Below are positions 1 to 8,386 of a stretch of 64,000 nt of DNA, piece after piece. Origin of the DNA: Mycoplana dimorpha (GTDB lineage: Bacteria > Pseudomonadota > Alphaproteobacteria > Rhizobiales > Rhizobiaceae); assembly GCF_003046475.1 (NCBI RefSeq), contig NZ_PZZZ01000001.1, positions 434,001 through 498,000 on the forward strand, in the 5' to 3' direction. The notes beneath the pieces are model-generated. The model was not told where the DNA came from. It was given only the letters and a program-made list of their open reading frames with translations, and searched no databases. Every line of letters starts with the position of its first letter. Position 1 is the first letter of the stretch. A program made the position numbers and the translations under genes.

Positions 1-270
1 TGGTTGCTGCTCGGCGTCGGGCTGCTGGCGCTCGGGTCGCGTCTGGAGGCAAGGAGCGTCCGCCTGGCGTCTGCGGCGCTCGTGCTGATCGCCGTCGTCA
101 AGGTCTTCCTGTTCGACATGGCCAATCTCGAGGGCATCCTGCGGGCGCTCTCCTTCATAGGGCTCGGCGCCGTGCTGATCGGCATCGGCCTGTTCTACCA
201 GAAGCTCCTGTCGGGCAGTGCCGATAACAGCGCTTCGGCCAGGCCGCGGCTTTTCCTCCGTCGCCCTTAA
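1..270 (+). CDS. DUF2339 family membrane protein, C-terminal fragment
   Basis: This is the last 89 codons of a gene that begins before the window. The frame is open from base 1 and ends at TAA 268-270. Two strongly hydrophobic helices are visible (around RLASAALVLIAVVKVFLFDM and SFIGLGAVLIGIGLFYQ), followed by a short basic tail ending LFLRRP. The helix-loop-helix with FDMANLEGILRALSFIG resembles the end of the large polytopic DUF2339 proteins of rhizobia. These are inner-membrane proteins of unknown role. The family call rests only on this C-terminal piece, so the total length and upstream neighbours cannot be judged. Confidence 0.6.
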   Translation, partial: WLLLGVGLLALGSRLEARSVRLASAALVLIAVVKVFLFDMANLEGILRALSFIGLGAVLIGIGLFYQKLLSGSADNSASARPRLFLRRP

Positions 271-342
271 CGCTGCATCAACCGGTTGAAGCGATCATGC
301 GCCGGCTCCCGCGGGAAGCGTCACCGGGGCAGGCGGGGACGG

Positions 343-1422
343 ATGGACAGGCCAGATCACATCGAAAGTCTCGACGGGCTGCGCGGATTTGCGGCCGCCG
401 TCGTTCTCGTCTCGCACATCACGCTGGTCTTTCCCGAACTGGGACCGCTGCCCTGGCTCGACATCGGTACCGAGGCGGTCGGCCTGTTCTTCGCCCTCAG
501 CGGCTTTCTCATGGCCTATCTCTACGGCAGCCGCCCAGTAACGCGCGAGACCGTGCTCGATTTTCTCGTCAGCCGATTTGCGCGCATCTATCCGGTCTAT
601 CTTGCCGCCGTCTGCGTGGTGGCGTTGCTCTCGGTGGTGCCGCCGCTCGCCTATCCGCAGCCGATTGCCGGACTGCCGGATTTCCTGCTTCACGTGGTTC
701 TCCTTGGAAAAAGCGGGGTGTTCTGGTCGGTCCCCCCGGAGATCCAGTTCTATGTTGCCTTTCCGGTGATCTGGCTCTTTCTCAGCGATCCGCGCCGCTA
801 CCAGGCGATCGGGTTTGCGCTTCTCGCCGTCGTTGCCGTCGTCAGCCTGCTCGGCTTTCCCGGCCCCGGCATTTTGCTGCATGCGAAGCTGCCCTATTTC
901 CTGTTCGGCGTACTGGCAGGGCGGATCCACGTCTTCATCGCCGCCCGCCAGCCGTCCGCTGCGGTTGGAGTCATGGCAATCCTGTTGCTGGCCGTCTTCT
1001 TCGCCGCCAAATTCATCATGGCCGTTCCCCCCGAACCCTTCTGGGGGCTGCACACCGCCTTCGCCTCGGCGATGATCGTCGCGCTGGTCGCCCGCGAGCA
1101 TCCGCTGACCGCGCGCGTTTTCGCCTCGCCGCCGCTGCGCTTCCTCGGCATGACGAGCTTCTCACTTTACTTGCTGCACGTGCCGGTGATGTACCTGACG
1201 CGCGAGAGCTTGTCCGGCATGATGCCCACGCCGCTGCTGGTGGCGCTGACGCTGGTCGCCTCGATCCTCGCCGCCTGGATCGGCCATCGTGCCATCGAAG
1301 CGCCTTGCCGGCTGAAGCTGGTCGCGCTCTGGCGTGGCAGTCTGCTGCGGCAGGAAATGCTGCGCCGGCCCTTCGTGCTGTCCGGTAGGCGCGCGCCCGA
1401 CGCGAATGCCTCCCGACGCTAG
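343..1422 (+). CDS. acyltransferase 3 family membrane protein (OafA/YrhL-like)
   Basis: A 359-residue polytopic inner-membrane acyltransferase of the acyltransferase-3 family, which moves acetyl, succinyl or similar groups onto surface polysaccharides, Nod-factor-like sugars or lipids. The N-terminus carries the family signature LDGLRGFAAAVVLVSH with the expected catalytic His25 in the first membrane helix, followed by FLVSRFARIYPVY, the usual arginine-bearing motif. About ten hydrophobic helices are readable. I place the start at ATG 343, preceded by AGGCGGGG. A TTG further up (286) would add a basic stretch unlike the family. The acceptor cannot be inferred because there is no polysaccharide cluster next to it. 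Confidence 0.85.
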   Translation: MDRPDHIESLDGLRGFAAAVVLVSHITLVFPELGPLPWLDIGTEAVGLFFALSGFLMAYLYGSRPVTRETVLDFLVSRFARIYPVYLAAVCVVALLSVVPPLAYPQPIAGLPDFLLHVVLLGKSGVFWSVPPEIQFYVAFPVIWLFLSDPRRYQAIGFALLAVVAVVSLLGFPGPGILLHAKLPYFLFGVLAGRIHVFIAARQPSAAVGVMAILLLAVFFAAKFIMAVPPEPFWGLHTAFASAMIVALVAREHPLTARVFASPPLRFLGMTSFSLYLLHVPVMYLTRESLSGMMPTPLLVALTLVASILAAWIGHRAIEAPCRLKLVALWRGSLLRQEMLRRPFVLSGRRAPDANASRR

Positions 1423-1488
1423 CGTGCGGGTGTTCCGATCCGCGGCGTTATCCGCTATGCAATTCCTTCGAAAAACCGGACGACCGCG

Positions 1489-2349
1489 ATGAAGCCCCAC
1501 GAAATGATCGTTACCGGCCTGAACATCCATCCGCTCAAGAGCGGCCGGGCAATCCAGCGGTCCGCAGTGTCGGTTCGGCTCGACGGGTTTGTGGATGATC
1601 GCCGGTTCATGGTGACCGACCCGGACGGCCGGTTCATCACCCAGCGCGAATTTCCACTCCTGGCGCAGGTCGAAGCCTATCCTCGCGACGGCACGGTTCG
1701 CCTCGTGATGCACGGGCGCGAGATCGTGCCCGCCTTCGCTCCCGACCGGCGGCTGCAGGTCACCGTCTGGGACAGCAGCGTCGATGCGGCACTCGCCGAC
1801 GAAGCTGCCAATAAGGTGCTCTCCGATTGGCTCGGCCGTGACGTCCGCCTCGTTCACATGGACGAGCGCGCCAGCCGCAACGAGGGGGAAACGTGGGCCG
1901 GCCGGCCGGTACCGGTGGGGTTTGCCGATGGCTTTCCCGTCCTCATCACCACCACTGGTTCGCTCGCCGACCTCAACCGCACGCTTGTCGAAAAAGGGCA
2001 GGAGCCGGTCGGCATGGAGCGTTTCCGAACCAATATCCTGATCGCCCATGACGAACCGTGGGATGAGGATCTGTGGGAGGCCGTGGAGATCGGCGGCGTC
2101 GTCTTCGATCTCGTCAAGCCCTGCTCGCGCTGCATCATGACCACGCAGGACCAGACGACGGGCGAGCGCATCGGCGGCAATCCGATCCAGGGACTGGCCG
2201 AAAAGCGCATGTCCGCCGACCGGCGCGTCACCGGCGTGCTCTTCGGCTGGAACGCGGTCCCGCGCGGGGAGGGGGAACTGCGCCTTGGCGACCCGGTGCG
2301 AGTGATCGGACGACGCGGCGAGCGCTGGCCGATGAAAACCCGGGCCTAG
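1489..2349 (+). CDS. MOSC domain-containing protein (YcbX-like)
   Basis: A 286-residue protein with an N-terminal MOSC beta-barrel (residues about 1-120, opening IVTGLNIHPLKSGRAI and DRRFMVTDPDGRFITQRE) and a C-terminal MOSC domain. The conserved MOSC cysteine lies in VKPCSRCIMTTQDQTTGER. MOSC proteins carry sulfur for molybdenum-cofactor enzymes. YcbX and the mARC proteins bind the cofactor and reduce N-hydroxylated compounds. This one lacks the C-terminal ferredoxin domain of E. coli YcbX, so it would need a separate electron donor if it is a reductase. ATG 1489 agrees with the family N-terminus. It stands alone between the acyltransferase and the transporter. Confidence 0.85.
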   Translation: MKPHEMIVTGLNIHPLKSGRAIQRSAVSVRLDGFVDDRRFMVTDPDGRFITQREFPLLAQVEAYPRDGTVRLVMHGREIVPAFAPDRRLQVTVWDSSVDAALADEAANKVLSDWLGRDVRLVHMDERASRNEGETWAGRPVPVGFADGFPVLITTTGSLADLNRTLVEKGQEPVGMERFRTNILIAHDEPWDEDLWEAVEIGGVVFDLVKPCSRCIMTTQDQTTGERIGGNPIQGLAEKRMSADRRVTGVLFGWNAVPRGEGELRLGDPVRVIGRRGERWPMKTRA

Positions 2350-2510
2350 GCTACTGAGTATGTTACAGGTCGTGCCAGTCATCGACGCGACCGCTGAAAC
2401 GCATGGGGTGCTGCGAACCATCAACTTGGCTGATCGCGGGCTCAATTTAATTCACTTTTTTGGATAGGTGGCCGCCGCTATCTTCGCGGCTCGCTCACTC
2501 GGAGTCGCTC

Positions 2511-3740
2511 ATGCACGCCCCATCATCGACCGCAGCCCGCCGCCACCAGATGCCCTGGCTGATCATCTCCGCCGGCTGCCTCATCGCCCTCCTGACCTTC
2601 GGCCCGCGTTCCGCCATGGGCTTCTTCCAGTTGCCGATGCTGCAGGACACCGGCTGGGACCGGACCACCTTCGGCCTGGCCATGGCGCTGCAGAACCTGG
2701 CCTGGGGCTTCGGCCAGCCATTCTTCGGGGCACTCGCCGACCGCTTCGGGACCTGGCGCGTGCTGTTGCTCTCCGGGCTTCTCTATGCGTCCGGCCTGTT
2801 CCTGATGTCGCTCGGCACCGTGCCGATGACCCTTCACATCGGCGGCGGTGTCCTCGTCGGCCTCGGCGTTGCGGCGGGATCTTTCGGGGTCATCCTCTCG
2901 GCATTCGCGCGCAACGTGACGCCCGCGCAGCGGCCGATGGCGTTCGGGATCGCGACGGCCGCCGGCTCGGCCGGGATGTTCCTGTTTGCCCCGCTCAGCC
3001 AGGGGCTGATCTCGAGCTACGGCTGGTCGGACAGTCTCGTGATCCTCGGCGTGATGATGCTCGTCATTCCGCTCATCGCCATCCCGCTGCGCGGCAACGC
3101 CTCCTCCGGCACGCAGAGCCAGACGGAATACAAGCAGACGATCGGCCAGGCGCTCACCGAGGCGCTTGGCCACAAGAGCTATCTTCTGCTCGTCGCCGGC
3201 TTCTTCGTCTGCGGCTATCAGGTGGCGTTCATCACCGCGCATTTCCCCGCCTATATCGGCGACATCGGCATCGACGCCCGCTATGCGGTGATCGCGCTCG
3301 CGCTGATCGGCTTCTTCAACATCATCGGCTCGCTCGCCTCCGGGGTGATCAGCCAGCATTATTCGAAGCCTTATTTCCTGGCGCTGATCTATGTCGCCCG
3401 CTCCATTGCCGTGACCGCCTTCCTGCTCCTGCCGCAGACGCCGCTGTCGGTGATCGTCTTTGCGATCGTCATGGGCCTGCTGTGGCTGTCGACGGTGCCG
3501 CCGACGAACGCGCTTGTCGCGATCATGTTCGGCACCCGCCATCTCGGCCTGCTCGGGGGCGTCGTCTTCCTGTCGCACCAGGTAGGCTCGTTCCTCGGCG
3601 TATGGATGGGCGGCTATCTCTATGACCGATTCGGAACCTACGATCCGGTCTGGTGGTTCGGCGTGGCGCTGGGAATTTTCGCGGCGATCGTGCACTGGCC
3701 GATCCGCGAGCAGGCGGTCGCCCGACCGGCCATGGCCTAG
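2511..3740 (+). CDS. MFS transporter (monocarboxylate/OFA-like)
   Basis: A 409-residue major facilitator protein with about twelve membrane helices and the loop 2-3 signature GALADRFGTWRVLLLSG. The long conserved N-terminal half (FGPRSAMGFFQLPMLQDTGW) places it with proteobacterial single-gene MFS carriers often annotated as oxalate/monocarboxylate-like. The substrate is unknown. I chose ATG 2511 because GGAG lies 7 bases before it, whereas a TTG at 2460 would add a non-conserved leader. The 161 bases upstream (2350-2510) hold an AT-rich stretch near 2445-2465 that could be its promoter. A perfect hairpin terminator follows the gene. Confidence 0.85.
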   Translation: MHAPSSTAARRHQMPWLIISAGCLIALLTFGPRSAMGFFQLPMLQDTGWDRTTFGLAMALQNLAWGFGQPFFGALADRFGTWRVLLLSGLLYASGLFLMSLGTVPMTLHIGGGVLVGLGVAAGSFGVILSAFARNVTPAQRPMAFGIATAAGSAGMFLFAPLSQGLISSYGWSDSLVILGVMMLVIPLIAIPLRGNASSGTQSQTEYKQTIGQALTEALGHKSYLLLVAGFFVCGYQVAFITAHFPAYIGDIGIDARYAVIALALIGFFNIIGSLASGVISQHYSKPYFLALIYVARSIAVTAFLLLPQTPLSVIVFAIVMGLLWLSTVPPTNALVAIMFGTRHLGLLGGVVFLSHQVGSFLGVWMGGYLYDRFGTYDPVWWFGVALGIFAAIVHWPIREQAVARPAMA

Positions 3741-3752
3741 TCACACAAAACA

Positions 3753-3780
3753 GATTGCCCGCCGGAAATGGCGGGCAATC
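3753..3780 (+). terminator. perfect 11-bp hairpin after the MFS gene
   Basis: GATTGCCCGCC (3753-3763) pairs exactly with GGCGGGCAATC (3770-3780) around a 6-base loop. The run of T after it is weak, so this may be an incomplete intrinsic terminator or an mRNA-stabilising hairpin. It separates the MFS gene from the NAD operon. Confidence 0.7.
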
Positions 3781-3818
3781 ATCTTGCAACTTGGTTTGAA
3801 TATCTCTACATCAGCCCG

Positions 3819-3837
3819 ACCGGCTTTCGCCGGTTTT
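3819..3837 (+). terminator. short GC hairpin with T-tract before the NAD operon
   Basis: ACCGGC (3819-3824) and GCCGGT (3829-3834) form a 6-bp stem with loop TTTC, running into TTTT. It looks like a second terminator in tandem with 3753-3780, insulating the nad promoter from upstream reading. Confidence 0.5.
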
Positions 3838-3852
3838 AATTGGCATGCGTTA

Positions 3853-3867
3853 TGCTCAATCTGAGCA
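3853..3867 (+). promoter_or_regulatory. probable NadQ operator upstream of nadA
   Basis: TGCTCA-ATC-TGAGCA is a perfect 6+3+6 inverted repeat 42 bases before the nadA start. A COG4111 Nudix-HTH regulator gene of the NadQ type lies about 5 kb away (8919-9890). That family is the predicted NAD-biosynthesis repressor of rhizobia, which makes this palindrome its best candidate binding site. The pairing of regulator and site is inference; the symmetry is direct. Confidence 0.7.
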
Positions 3868-3909
3868 AAACAGAAGTGCCGCCGGCAGGCGGTGGGAAAG
3901 GCAAGGCTC

Positions 3910-4986
3910 ATGACAAAGGTCGATCAGACCGCGAAAGCCGGCCACGCGGGTCCGCGCAGCGCCGCGGAGCGCTTCGGCGTGCTCGCCATGCCGGACCTCT
4001 CCTTTACGCCGGCGGTCGCCCGCGAGACCGAGCATCTCTACGAGCGGGTCAAGCAGTTCATTCCCGCGATCGAGTGGCCGGTCTATGCGCCCTATGTCCA
4101 CGCCATCAACCGGCTGAAGAAGGAGCGCGGCGCCGTCGTCCTCGCCCACAATTATCAGACGCCGGAGATCTTCCATTGCGTCGCCGATATCGTCGGCGAT
4201 TCGCTGCAGCTTGCGCGTGACGCCACCAAGGTCGATGCCGAGATCATCGTCCAGTGCGGCGTGCACTTCATGGCCGAGACCTCGAAGCTGCTTAATCCCG
4301 AAAAGACCGTCCTCATCCCCGACGCCAGGGCCGGCTGCTCGCTGTCGGAGTCGATCACCGGCGCCGACGTGCGGCTTTTGAAGGAGCGCTACCCCGGCGT
4401 GCCGGTCGTCACCTATGTCAACACATCTGCCGAGGTGAAGGCCGAAACCGACATCTGCTGCACCTCCTCCAACGTGCTGGCCGTCATCGAGAGCCTCGAC
4501 AGCGACACGGTGCTGTGCATCCCGGATGAATACCTGGCGATGAATGTCGCCAAGCAGACGAAGAAAAAGATCCTCACCTGGAAGGGCCACTGCGAGGTCC
4601 ACGAGCGCTTCACCGCCGCCGAGCTGCTCGCCTACAAGGAGGCCGACCCGTCGATCGAAATCATCGGCCACCCCGAATGCCATCCCGACGTGATTGCCGT
4701 CTGCGACTTCTCCGGCTCGACCTCGGGCATGATCAACTACGTCAAGGACAAGCGTCCGTCGCGCGTGCTGCTCGTCACCGAATGCTCGATGTCGTCCAAC
4801 ATCCAGGCCGAGGTCAGGGATGTTGACTTCATCAAGCCCTGCAATCTCTGTCCGCACATGAAGCGCATCACACTGCCGAAGATCCTCGACAGTCTGGTGA
4901 ACATGACGGAGGAGGTCGTCGTCGACCCGGCGATCGCCGGTCGCGCCCGCCTGGCCGTCGAGCGGATGGTGAACTTGAAACAATAG
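3910..4986 (+). CDS. nadA: quinolinate synthase NadA
   Basis: A 358-residue cytosolic 4Fe-4S enzyme that condenses iminoaspartate with dihydroxyacetone phosphate to make quinolinate, the second step of de novo NAD synthesis. Signature segments are readable: [20 protein letters not shown] near residue 80, and the likely cluster ligands Cys116 (QCGVHFMAE), Cys228 ([11 protein letters not shown]) and Cys314 (CNLCPHMK). The start at ATG 3910 gives a typical rhizobial N-terminus; a GTG at 3892 is less likely. It heads the operon with nadB and nadC behind it, under the 3853-3867 operator, so it is probably repressed when NAD is plentiful. A RIME-like palindrome separates it from nadB. Confidence 0.97.
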   Translation: MTKVDQTAKAGHAGPRSAAERFGVLAMPDLSFTPAVARETEHLYERVKQFIPAIEWPVYAPYVHAINRLKKERGAVVLAHNYQTPEIFHCVADIVGDSLQLARDATKVDAEIIVQCGVHFMAETSKLLNPEKTVLIPDARAGCSLSESITGADVRLLKERYPGVPVVTYVNTSAEVKAETDICCTSSNVLAVIESLDSDTVLCIPDEYLAMNVAKQTKKKILTWKGHCEVHERFTAAELLAYKEADPSIEIIGHPECHPDVIAVCDFSGSTSGMINYVKDKRPSRVLLVTECSMSSNIQAEVRDVDFIKPCNLCPHMKRITLPKILDSLVNMTEEVVVDPAIAGRARLAVERMVNLKQ

Positions 4987-4989
4987 GGT

Positions 4990-5089
4990 TTGTCCCTCCC
5001 CCTTGTGGGAGGGGTTGGGGAGGGGACGGGGTCGCGCCTGAGCCCCTCCCGGCCCTTCGGGCCACCCTCCCCACAAGGGGGAGGGACAA
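4990..5089. repeat. RIME-like intergenic palindromic repeat
   Basis: About 100 bases lying wholly between nadA and nadB. The left end begins TTGTCCCTCCCCCTTGTGGG (4990-5009) and the right end is its reverse complement, finishing at 5089. The inner part holds another hairpin, GGCCC-TTC-GGGCC (5051-5062). Size, CCCTCCC/GGGAGGG composition and two nested palindromes match the Rhizobium-specific intergenic mosaic elements known in rhizobial genomes. In the nad transcript it would fold into a strong stem and could stabilise, process or attenuate the message. Confidence 0.75.
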
Positions 5090-5113
5090 TGCGGCCTGCC
5101 GGAGGAGAATGAA

Positions 5114-6712
5114 ATGCCCGTTGACAGTTTCCGACCGCAATCATGGAACGCCATCGACGACATAATCATCGTCGGCGGTGGCCTTGCCGGGCTTTTCTGT
5201 GCGCTGAAACTCGCGCCCCGCCCCGTGACCATTCTTGCGGCCGCGCCGATCGGCCAGGGCGCTTCGTCCGCCTGGGCGCAGGGCGGCATCGCCGCGGCGA
5301 TGAGCCCTGGCGATACCTTCGAAAAGCACGTCGCCGACACGCTGGAGGCGGGGGCGGGCATCGTCGATGAGAAGATGACGCGCTTCATGGTCTCGGAAGG
5401 GCCGTCGCGCATCCATGACCTGCTCGACTATGGCGTTCCCTTCGACCGCGACCTCGAAGGCCATCTCCTCCTGTCGCGCGAGGCGGCCCATTCGGAGCGC
5501 CGCATCGTGCGCGTGCGCGGCGACATGGCCGGCAAGGCCATCATGGAGGCGCTGATCGCAGCCGTCCGCAAGACCCCGTCGATCCGGGTGCTGGAAGGCT
5601 ATGTGGTCGAGGAACTGGTGCGGGAAGGGCGCTTCGTCTCCGGTGTCATCGCAAGACCCGATTCCGGCCAGTCGAAAAACCGCGTGCACTTTCCGGCGCG
5701 CGCCGTCGTGCTCTGCTCGGGCGGCATCGGCCATCTCTATGCGGTCACCACCAATCCGTGGGAGGCCTGCGGGCAGGGCGTCGGCATGGCCGCGCGTGCC
5801 GGTGCCATCATTGCCGATCCGGAATTCGTGCAGTTCCATCCGACGGCGATCGACATCGGCCGCGACCCGGCGCCGCTCGCCACCGAGGCGCTTCGCGGCG
5901 ACGGCGCCCAGCTCGTCAACTCCGCCGGCCACCGCTTCATGCTCGACATCCACCCTGACGGCGAATTGGCACCCCGGGACGTCGTCTCGCGAGGCGTCTT
6001 CGCGGAGGTCCAGGCCGGCCGCGGCGCGTTCCTGGACTGCACAAAAGCGATCGGCAAGCACTTCCCCGAGATGTTCCCGACCGTTTACGCCTCCTGCAAG
6101 GCTGCCGGCATCGATCCGGTCGCCCGGCCGATCCCGGTCGTGCCGGCGGTGCATTATCACATGGGTGGTGTGCTGACGGATGCGGAGGGCCGGACCTCGG
6201 TCGACGGGCTCTGGGCCGCCGGCGAGGTCACCTCCACTGGCGTCCATGGCGCCAACCGCCTGGCCTCGAACTCGCTGCTGGAGGCGGTCGTCTTCGCCGC
6301 CCGCATCGCCGAAAACATCAAGGGCATGCTGCCGGAGCCGAAGCTCGGCGATTGGGGCAAGAAGGCCGGCGAGAGCGACGATCTCGTGACGGTCGAGGAC
6401 AGTCCGGCGCTGAAGACGTTGCGCAAGCTGATGAGCGCCCAGGTCGGGGTGATCCGCGACCGCGACGGTCTGCGGGCTGCGATCCGCGCCATCGCAGCTC
6501 TGGAGCGCGACAACAGCCGCATGCGCTTCCACAACATCGTCACCACTGCCAAGCTGATCGCGGTCGGCGCATACTTGCGCGAGGAAAGCCGCGGCGGCCA
6601 CTTCCGCTCCGATTTCCCCGAGCAGCGCAAGGAATGGCAGCACCGCACCTACATGACGCTTGCCCAGGCCGACGAAGTCGTTGCCGAACTGATGGAGACG
6701 GCGGCTGCATAA
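5114..6712 (+). CDS. nadB: L-aspartate oxidase NadB
   Basis: A 532-residue flavoenzyme oxidising L-aspartate to iminoaspartate, the first step of de novo NAD synthesis, working with NadA. The N-terminal FAD fold is [16 protein letters not shown]. The substrate-binding core has [25 protein letters not shown] and the [25 protein letters not shown] block. The C-terminal helical domain ends near [14 protein letters not shown]. The start ATG 5114 follows a strong GGAGG (5101-5105). It is second in the operon. In a compact nad operon the next gene would be nadC, but here a toxin-antitoxin pair intervenes after 60 bases. Confidence 0.97.
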   Translation: MPVDSFRPQSWNAIDDIIIVGGGLAGLFCALKLAPRPVTILAAAPIGQGASSAWAQGGIAAAMSPGDTFEKHVADTLEAGAGIVDEKMTRFMVSEGPSRIHDLLDYGVPFDRDLEGHLLLSREAAHSERRIVRVRGDMAGKAIMEALIAAVRKTPSIRVLEGYVVEELVREGRFVSGVIARPDSGQSKNRVHFPARAVVLCSGGIGHLYAVTTNPWEACGQGVGMAARAGAIIADPEFVQFHPTAIDIGRDPAPLATEALRGDGAQLVNSAGHRFMLDIHPDGELAPRDVVSRGVFAEVQAGRGAFLDCTKAIGKHFPEMFPTVYASCKAAGIDPVARPIPVVPAVHYHMGGVLTDAEGRTSVDGLWAAGEVTSTGVHGANRLASNSLLEAVVFAARIAENIKGMLPEPKLGDWGKKAGESDDLVTVEDSPALKTLRKLMSAQVGVIRDRDGLRAAIRAIAALERDNSRMRFHNIVTTAKLIAVGAYLREESRGGHFRSDFPEQRKEWQHRTYMTLAQADEVVAELMETAAA

Positions 6713-6722
6713 TTGGCAAAAT

Positions 6723-6750
6723 TTGACAATTACCGAGGCGGCGATAGAGT
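6723..6750 (+). promoter_or_regulatory. candidate internal promoter of parDE (and nadC)
   Basis: TTGACA (6723-6728, a perfect -35 hexamer) is followed after 16 bases by TAGAGT (6745-6750, 4 of 6 matches to TATAAT). It lies just behind the nadB stop and 23 bases before the antitoxin start, so the inserted pair probably has its own promoter, which would also read into nadC. Confidence 0.45.
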
Positions 6751-6772
6751 CGTCGGCGACGAGAGGAATGCT

Positions 6773-7030
6773 ATGCCGACGCTGAATGTAAGCCTCACCC
6801 CCGAATTCGCCGATTTCATCGAGGAAGCGGTCGCGAGCGGTTCCTATGTCTCGGCGAGCGAAGTGGTGCGGGACGCGCTTCGGCTCATGCGCGACGAGCG
6901 CGAAAGCGAGGCGGTTAAACTTGCCGTCTTGCGCAACGCTGTGGAACTAGGGCTTGCCCAATCGGATCGTGGCGAGTTCTCGCAGCGTTCAGTAAGCGAG
7001 ATCTTCGCCTCGGTTGCCGCGGGCGACTGA
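6773..7030 (+). CDS. parD: type II antitoxin, ParD-like ribbon-helix-helix protein
   Basis: An 85-residue protein whose N-terminal half (LNVSLTPEFADFIEEAVASG then SASEVVRDALRLMRDERES) is the ribbon-helix-helix DNA-binding and dimerising domain of ParD/CopG-type antitoxins. The C-terminal part should wrap the toxin. I use ATG 6773, preceded by GAGAGGA; an earlier in-frame start would run into the promoter. It overlaps the toxin gene by one base (TGATG), the usual coupling of such pairs. It should neutralise the downstream toxin and autorepress the pair. Its position inside the nad operon is the odd feature. Confidence 0.88.
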   Translation: MPTLNVSLTPEFADFIEEAVASGSYVSASEVVRDALRLMRDERESEAVKLAVLRNAVELGLAQSDRGEFSQRSVSEIFASVAAGD

Positions 7031-7398
7031 TGGTCTGGCGCCTCACCAAGGAGGCCGAGCGGGATCTTACGGAGATCGCTCGCTACACGCTGGGAGCGTT
7101 CGGAGCCGAGCAGGCGATGCGCTACGCGTCCCTGATCGAGAAAGGATTGGACATGCTGGCGGAAGCGCCGTTGCGACCGTCATCGCGCGCCCGCGACGAG
7201 CTGGCGCCCGCTGTCCGTTCTATGCACCTGTCTCACGCGGCGAAAAACAGGCATGCCGCCTCCCACATCATTTACTATCACCTCGTCGGCGACGCTCATG
7301 ACGTGGTCGTGTTGCGCGTGCTCCATGAACGCATGGAGCCAAGGACGCGGCTCGTCGATGCGGTGCGGCGAGATGCAAAGCAGGAACGAGATAAATGA
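7030..7398 (+). CDS. parE: type II toxin, RelE/ParE family
   Basis: A 122-residue protein starting VWRLTKEAERDLTEIARYTL, a clear RelE/ParE-fold opening, and ending with the family beta-strand HDVVVLRVLHERMEPRTRL. ParE members poison DNA gyrase and RelE members cut mRNA on the ribosome. The ParD-like partner favours the ParE branch, but the target cannot be fixed from sequence. It is about 20 residues longer than typical ParE, with a basic tail. Its stop codon overlaps the nadC start (ATGA at 7395-7398), so nadC translation is probably coupled to toxin translation. Confidence 0.88.
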   Translation: MVWRLTKEAERDLTEIARYTLGAFGAEQAMRYASLIEKGLDMLAEAPLRPSSRARDELAPAVRSMHLSHAAKNRHAASHIIYYHLVGDAHDVVVLRVLHERMEPRTRLVDAVRRDAKQERDK

Positions 7399-8294
7399 CC
7401 CACCTTCCCGTACTTTCGCCGCTGCTGATCGAGGAGCAGGTGCGCGCCGCGCTGATCGAGGATCTTGGCCGCGCCGGCGACATCACCAGCCAGGCGACGA
7501 TCGCGCCGGAGATGACCGCGACGGCGGAACTGAACGTGCGGGAAAGCGGCGTGATCGCCGGCATGGAGCTCGCCGCCGCCGCCTTCCGGCTGATGGACCC
7601 CTCCGTCCGTTTCGAGGCGCTGGTGAGGGATGGCGACCGGGTCGCAGCCGACGCGGTGCTCGCCCGCGTCTCGGGTCCGGCCCGCGCTGTGCTCTCGGCC
7701 GAGCGCGTGGCGCTGAACTTTCTGATGCACTTGTCCGGGGTTGCCACCTACACGGCCGCCTTCGCCGATGAGATTGCCCACACCAATGCAAAGGTCTGCT
7801 GCACGCGCAAGACCATGCCGGGGCTGCGGGCGCTGGAGAAATATGCGGTGCGGATGGGCGGCGGCTCGTCGCATCGCTACGGCCTCGACGACGCGATCCT
7901 GATCAAGGACAACCACATCGCCGTTTCTGGCGGCGTCACCGGGGCGATCCGTGCCGCCCGTGACTTCGCCGGCCATCTGGTCAAGGTCGAGGTCGAGGTG
8001 ACGACGCTCGAGGAACTCGAGGAGGCGCTGGAGGCCGCGCCGGACGTGATCCTGCTCGACAACATGGTCCCCGAACTCCTGCGCCGCGCCGTCGAGATCA
8101 ACTGCGACTGTGCCGGCCTTTCGGAGGAAACCTATTTTGGCGACCCGCGCCGGGTGAAACTGGAAGCGTCAGGCAACGTCAACCTGAAGACGATCCGCGC
8201 GATCGCCGAAACCGGCGTCGACTACATCTCGACCTCGAAGATCACGATGGCTGCGCCAACCCTGGACATCGGGCTGGACGTCGTGGTGCGGTAG
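7395..8294 (+). CDS. nadC: nicotinate-nucleotide pyrophosphorylase NadC
   Basis: A 299-residue quinolinate phosphoribosyltransferase that converts quinolinate and PRPP to nicotinate mononucleotide, the third step of de novo NAD synthesis. Readable blocks are the N-terminal ALIEDLGRAGDITSQATI, the active-site segment TRKTMPGLRALEKYAVRMGGG followed by HRYGLDDAILIKDNH, the barrel strand VEVEVTTLEELEEAL, and EASGNVNLKTIRAIAETGVDYIS. ATG 7395 overlaps the toxin stop by four bases. It has no good independent ribosome site within the toxin tail, which again suggests coupling. It is the last gene of the nad operon. Confidence 0.96.
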   Translation: MTHLPVLSPLLIEEQVRAALIEDLGRAGDITSQATIAPEMTATAELNVRESGVIAGMELAAAAFRLMDPSVRFEALVRDGDRVAADAVLARVSGPARAVLSAERVALNFLMHLSGVATYTAAFADEIAHTNAKVCCTRKTMPGLRALEKYAVRMGGGSSHRYGLDDAILIKDNHIAVSGGVTGAIRAARDFAGHLVKVEVEVTTLEELEEALEAAPDVILLDNMVPELLRRAVEINCDCAGLSEETYFGDPRRVKLEASGNVNLKTIRAIAETGVDYISTSKITMAAPTLDIGLDVVVR

Positions 8295-8386
8295 TCGCCG
8301 GCGGGTTTGCTTCGGCGCAGCGAGGAACATGCAGCCGACGGGAGAGTTGATGTCCTGACGCCACTTGAGATGGGAAAGGACGTCAG

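Noticed and set aside
286-342. TTG-started N-terminal extension of the acyltransferase
   Set aside because: The added residues are a basic non-conserved stretch, and ATG 343 has a good ribosome site and the family N-terminus.
4990-5089. Possible CRISPR or transposon end
   Set aside because: There is one palindromic unit only, with no spacer series, no transposase and no target duplication; it fits an intergenic RIME-like repeat.
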